Assembly (NCBI GenBank): GCA_943914405.1
Contig: CALUBX010000025.1
Span: forward strand, 1 to 24,699
DNA: 24,699 bases
Origin: an uncultured Hyphomicrobiales bacterium
GTDB taxonomy: Bacteria; Pseudomonadota; Alphaproteobacteria; Rhizobiales; Rhizobiaceae
Direction: 5' to 3'
Shown: one piece after another, positions 22,071 through 24,699 of the stretch
Numbering within the stretch: position 1 is the stretch's first letter
Layout: the number at the start of each line of letters is the position of its first letter
Notes under the pieces: generated by a model
Databases searched by the model: none
Seen by the model: only the letters and a program-made list of their open reading frames with translations
What the model was told of the DNA's origin: nothing
Program-made: the position numbers and the translations under genes

Positions 22071-22978
22071 ACCCGCAAGTCGTCATGGACGGCCTCGTTG
22101 CCGGCGCATTGATCGGCCTCGGCGCGATCGGCGTCACTCTGACCTATTCCATTCTCCGCTTCGCCAATTTCGCCCATGGCGAATTCCTGTCCTGGGGTGC
22201 CTATCTGGCGCTGGCGGCGAGCGGCGGCATCGGCCTGATCTCGACAAGCCTGACGCGACCGATCGCACCCTTCTCGTTCGGATGGTCACTGCCGCTTGCG
22301 GTCGTTCTGGCTGTCCTCCTGACAGGGCTGCTGGCGCTGGCGCTGGACGCAATCCTGTTCTCACGCCTTCGCACGCGGGGCAGCGCCGTGATCATCCTGG
22401 TCATGGCGAGCTTCGGTGCATCGCTTGCGCTGCGCAGCCTCCTCGAGTTTCTCTTCACCTCCAAACCGGCTTACTATACGAAGGCGCTGCAGATAGCCGT
22501 TAGGCTGGGAGGCGGCCTGCGTGCCACGCCTGACCAGCTTCTTGTGCTCGGCGTGACGGTGGTGATCGTCGTCGGCATCCACTTGCTCCTGACCCGCACG
22601 GAGATCGGTCGGTCGATGCGGGCGGTCAGTGAAAACCCGGCGCTGGCCGGCATAGCAGGCATCGACGTCCGCCGCGTCATCCGCTTCGTCTGGTTCATTG
22701 GTGCGGCACTCGCCTGCGTCGCAGGCATCATGACCGGGCTGCTTGTGCAGATCCGCCCCTATCTTGGCCACGACCTTCTGCTGCCCTTGTTCGCGGCGGC
22801 TATCCTGGGCGGCATCGGAAGCGTGCCGGGCGCCATGATCGCTGGCCTCATCGTCGGACTGTCCGAAGCCGCTGCGGTGCAATGGGTCGGCGCAGAATGG
22901 CGTTCGGCCGTCTCGTTCGTGGTCTTGGTCCTCGTCCTGCTGCTAAGGCCCCGCGGCTTGTTCGGGAGAGCCGCATGA
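22067..22978 (+). CDS. LIV-type ABC transporter permease (LivH type)
   Basis: Inner-membrane permease of 303 residues with about eight hydrophobic segments. The family signatures are the opening DGLVAGALIGLGAIGVTL, the conserved FANFAHGEFLSWGAY (about 28-42), the ATPase-contact loop TEIGRSMRAVSENPALAGIAGID (about 179-201) and GGIGSVPGAMIAGL near the end, closing with RPRGLFG. The initiator ATG lies in an ATGA overlap with the ATPase gene. It pairs with the next permease. Confidence 0.94.
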   Translation: MNPQVVMDGLVAGALIGLGAIGVTLTYSILRFANFAHGEFLSWGAYLALAASGGIGLISTSLTRPIAPFSFGWSLPLAVVLAVLLTGLLALALDAILFSRLRTRGSAVIILVMASFGASLALRSLLEFLFTSKPAYYTKALQIAVRLGGGLRATPDQLLVLGVTVVIVVGIHLLLTRTEIGRSMRAVSENPALAGIAGIDVRRVIRFVWFIGAALACVAGIMTGLLVQIRPYLGHDLLLPLFAAAILGGIGSVPGAMIAGLIVGLSEAAAVQWVGAEWRSAVSFVVLVLVLLLRPRGLFGRAA

Positions 22979-23940
22979 GCCTCGACCTCGTCTCTTACGC
23001 AGCCTTCTTCCTGACCATGGCGCTCACCTACGCGGTGATGTGCCTTGGTCTCAACATTCAGTGGGGCCAGACCGGGCTCTTCAACGTTGGCATCGCCGCC
23101 TTCGTGGCCATCGGCGCTTATGTCTCTGCCGTCCTGACGACGCCGGACGCACCCGACAGGCTCGGAGGCTTCGAGCTGCCGATCGTCGTCGGCTGGCTCG
23201 GGGGCGCCTGCGCCTCGGGTATCGCCGCCTGGCTGGTCGGGATCCTCACCATCCGCCTGCGGGCCGACTATCTCGCCATTGCCACCTTCGGCGTTGCGGT
23301 CACCGTCCAGCTCTGCGTGCTCAATCTCCAGTCCATCACGGGCGGCGCCTTCGGGATCGGTTTCATTCCGCGACCATTCAACAGCCTGGCTGCCGATCCA
23401 CTGGCCTTCGGGCTCGCAAACTTGGCGCTGATGACAGCGCTTGTGCTGGGGCTCTATCTTGCGCTCCAGCATCTGACGAAAAGCCCCTGGGGACGGGTTT
23501 TGCGGGCCATAAGGGAAGATGAGGTGGCAGCCCAGGCGCTCGGCAAGAGGCCGGTCCGTTTCCGCCTCCAGGCCTTCACCATTGGCGGCGCCATCATGGG
23601 CCTTGCCGGGGCGGCTCAAGGCCATTTCATCGGCTTTATTGCACCCGACAACTACCTCCCCATCCTGACCTTCCAGGTCTGGGCCATGCTGATCGTGGGC
23701 GGCTCGGGCAACAATCTCGGCGCTATCCTTGGCGCTATCCTCGTCTGGGGCATCTGGGCGCTGTCGGCGGCTGCCGTATCTGCCTTCGTCCCACCGGAAC
23801 AACAGGCGCGCGCCGCTGCGCTGCAGATCGTCATGATCGGCGTAGGCCTGTGCCTCATCCTCCTCTTGCGCCCGCGCGGATTGATCGGAGAGCGCCGCTC
23901 GCTGATTGGCAAGCGCACGACGGCGGGCCGCAAATCATAA
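22975..23940 (+). CDS. LIV-type ABC transporter permease (LivM type)
   Basis: Second permease of the importer, 321 residues. Recognisable elements are LGLNIQWGQTGLFNVGIAAFVAIGAY (about 23-48), IRLRADYLAIATFGVAV, a contact loop SPWGRVLRAIREDEVAAQALGK (about 167-188), GGAIMGLAGAAQGH and the terminal LLLRPRGLIGER. The frame is open 93 nt further upstream inside the preceding gene, but the ATG at 22975 overlaps its stop by 4 nt and has GGGAGAG upstream, and it gives the normal family length. The next aldo/keto reductase begins within about 20 nt, so it belongs to the same transcript. Confidence 0.94.
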   Translation: MSLDLVSYAAFFLTMALTYAVMCLGLNIQWGQTGLFNVGIAAFVAIGAYVSAVLTTPDAPDRLGGFELPIVVGWLGGACASGIAAWLVGILTIRLRADYLAIATFGVAVTVQLCVLNLQSITGGAFGIGFIPRPFNSLAADPLAFGLANLALMTALVLGLYLALQHLTKSPWGRVLRAIREDEVAAQALGKRPVRFRLQAFTIGGAIMGLAGAAQGHFIGFIAPDNYLPILTFQVWAMLIVGGSGNNLGAILGAILVWGIWALSAAAVSAFVPPEQQARAAALQIVMIGVGLCLILLLRPRGLIGERRSLIGKRTTAGRKS

Positions 23941-23945
23941 CTGCC

Positions 23946-24699
23946 ATGGAAAGCGTCAACATGAACGAGCGCCCCGAACGTATCGCCCTCACCCCCGATC
24001 TGTCCATCAGCAGGATCGTCTGCGGGCTGTGGCAGGTGGCGGACATGGAGAAGGATGGCACCACGCTTGACCCGGAGAAAGCGGCGGACGCCTTGCACGG
24101 CTATGTGAACCAAGGCTTCGACACCTTCGACATGGCCGATCACTACGGTTCGGCGGAAGTGATTACGGGGCGCCTTCTCTCGCGCTTTTCATCCTCCCGC
24201 CCGGTAGCCTTCACCAAATGGTGCCCGGAACCGGGGCCGATGACGCGCGATGTGGTTCGTCGCGGCGTCGAGGAGCGGCTCCAGCGATTGGGCGTCGACA
24301 AAGTTGATCTCCTTCAATTCCACTGGTGGAGCTTTGAACATCCGGCCTGGCTGGATGCGCTCCATGAAATGCAGGCATTGGCCGATGAAGGGCTGATAGG
24401 GGCGCTCGGGCTCACGAATTTCGACGCCGCGCACCTGTCGCTGGCGCTCGCTGATGGGATCAAGATCGCGACCAACCAGGTTTCCTTCTCTCTGGTCGAT
24501 CGTCGTGCAGCGGGGGCGCTGTCCGATGTCTGCCGTGAGCACGGCGTCAAGCTCCTCGCCTATGGTACGCTCTGTGGCGGATTTCTATCGGAGAAATGGC
24601 TGGGGCGGGACGAGCCGACAGAAATTGCTGACTGGAGCCGCTCGAAATACAAGCGCTTCATCGATACGGCGGGCGGGTGGCCCGCCTTCCAGCATCTCC
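23946..24699 (+). CDS. Aldo/keto reductase (second of two; partial, C-terminus beyond right edge)
   Basis: Cytoplasmic NAD(P)H-dependent oxidoreductase with 251 residues visible. The tetrad is intact: Asp62 and Tyr67 in FDMADHYG, Lys91 in AFTKW, His126 in QFHWW. TNFD, LVDRR, YGTLCGGFLSEKWLG, SKYK and GGW follow as in the paralog at 18243. The catalytic domain is largely present and perhaps 80-100 residues are missing. The ATG at 23946 has no clear Shine-Dalgarno sequence; the ATG at 23961 has GGAAAG 7 nt upstream and may be the real start. It follows the LivM-type gene directly and presumably acts on the imported compound or its oxidised product. Confidence 0.9.
   Translation, partial: MESVNMNERPERIALTPDLSISRIVCGLWQVADMEKDGTTLDPEKAADALHGYVNQGFDTFDMADHYGSAEVITGRLLSRFSSSRPVAFTKWCPEPGPMTRDVVRRGVEERLQRLGVDKVDLLQFHWWSFEHPAWLDALHEMQALADEGLIGALGLTNFDAAHLSLALADGIKIATNQVSFSLVDRRAAGALSDVCREHGVKLLAYGTLCGGFLSEKWLGRDEPTEIADWSRSKYKRFIDTAGGWPAFQHL

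Noticed and set aside
22759..23802. Minus-strand open frame of 347 codons
   Set aside because: Antisense to the LivH- and LivM-type permeases, highly charged and without family motifs; a codon-bias shadow.

Overview
The window looks like chromosome or megaplasmid DNA of an alphaproteobacterium of the order Rhizobiales (Rhizobium/Agrobacterium/Ensifer type). It is GC-rich and densely coding, with many 4-nt ATGA start/stop overlaps. It carries several ABC uptake systems with GntR/FCD regulators, a Wzy-type polysaccharide cluster, and a trio of 'nutrient-deprivation-induced' proteins. The genus cannot be fixed from the sequence alone. There are no rRNA or tRNA genes, CRISPR arrays, IS elements or phage genes, and no gene-free stretch longer than 300 bp.

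Layout. (1) 1-2029: a sugar ABC transporter ATPase (RbsA/MglA type, cut by the left edge), divergent from an FCD-type GntR regulator. Three copies of an operator-like motif lie between and at the starts of the two genes. (2) 2163-12223: an exopolysaccharide locus in three transcription units. The first, on +, has a two-domain alpha/beta hydrolase coupled to a polysaccharide deacetylase. The second, on -, has a WecG/TagA glycosyltransferase coupled to a GT2 glycosyltransferase. The third, on +, has a Wzz/GumC chain-length protein without a kinase domain, a Tat-exported GH5 glucanase, a Wzx-type flippase and a Wzy-type polymerase. The initiating phosphoglycosyltransferase and the outer-membrane Wza exporter are not here and must be encoded elsewhere. 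(3) 12330-14444: three overlapping stress-associated genes (LEA-like protein, YqjE-like holin-family membrane protein, DUF3618 protein with five 11-residue repeats). They are preceded by a GGAAC-N18-TT element typical of the EcfG/RpoE2 general stress response and followed by a strong terminator. (4) 14500-16783, on -: a polar amino-acid ABC transporter (binding protein, permease, ATPase), with a terminator-like hairpin between binding protein and permease.

(5) 16984-24699: a complete LIV-type ABC uptake module built around a VanR/FCD-type GntR regulator. Leftwards run gntR, a TIGR04076-type small protein, an aldo/keto reductase and the periplasmic binding protein. Rightwards run two ATPases, two permeases and a second, paralogous aldo/keto reductase cut by the right edge. 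A perfect 12-bp palindrome sits in the 95-bp divergent promoter region. Transporter, two oxidoreductases and regulator together suggest a dedicated import-and-oxidise/reduce pathway for one unknown small carbonyl- or hydroxyl-bearing substrate. I consider this the best candidate for an undescribed system, followed by the hydrolase/deacetylase/GH5-bearing polysaccharide locus.
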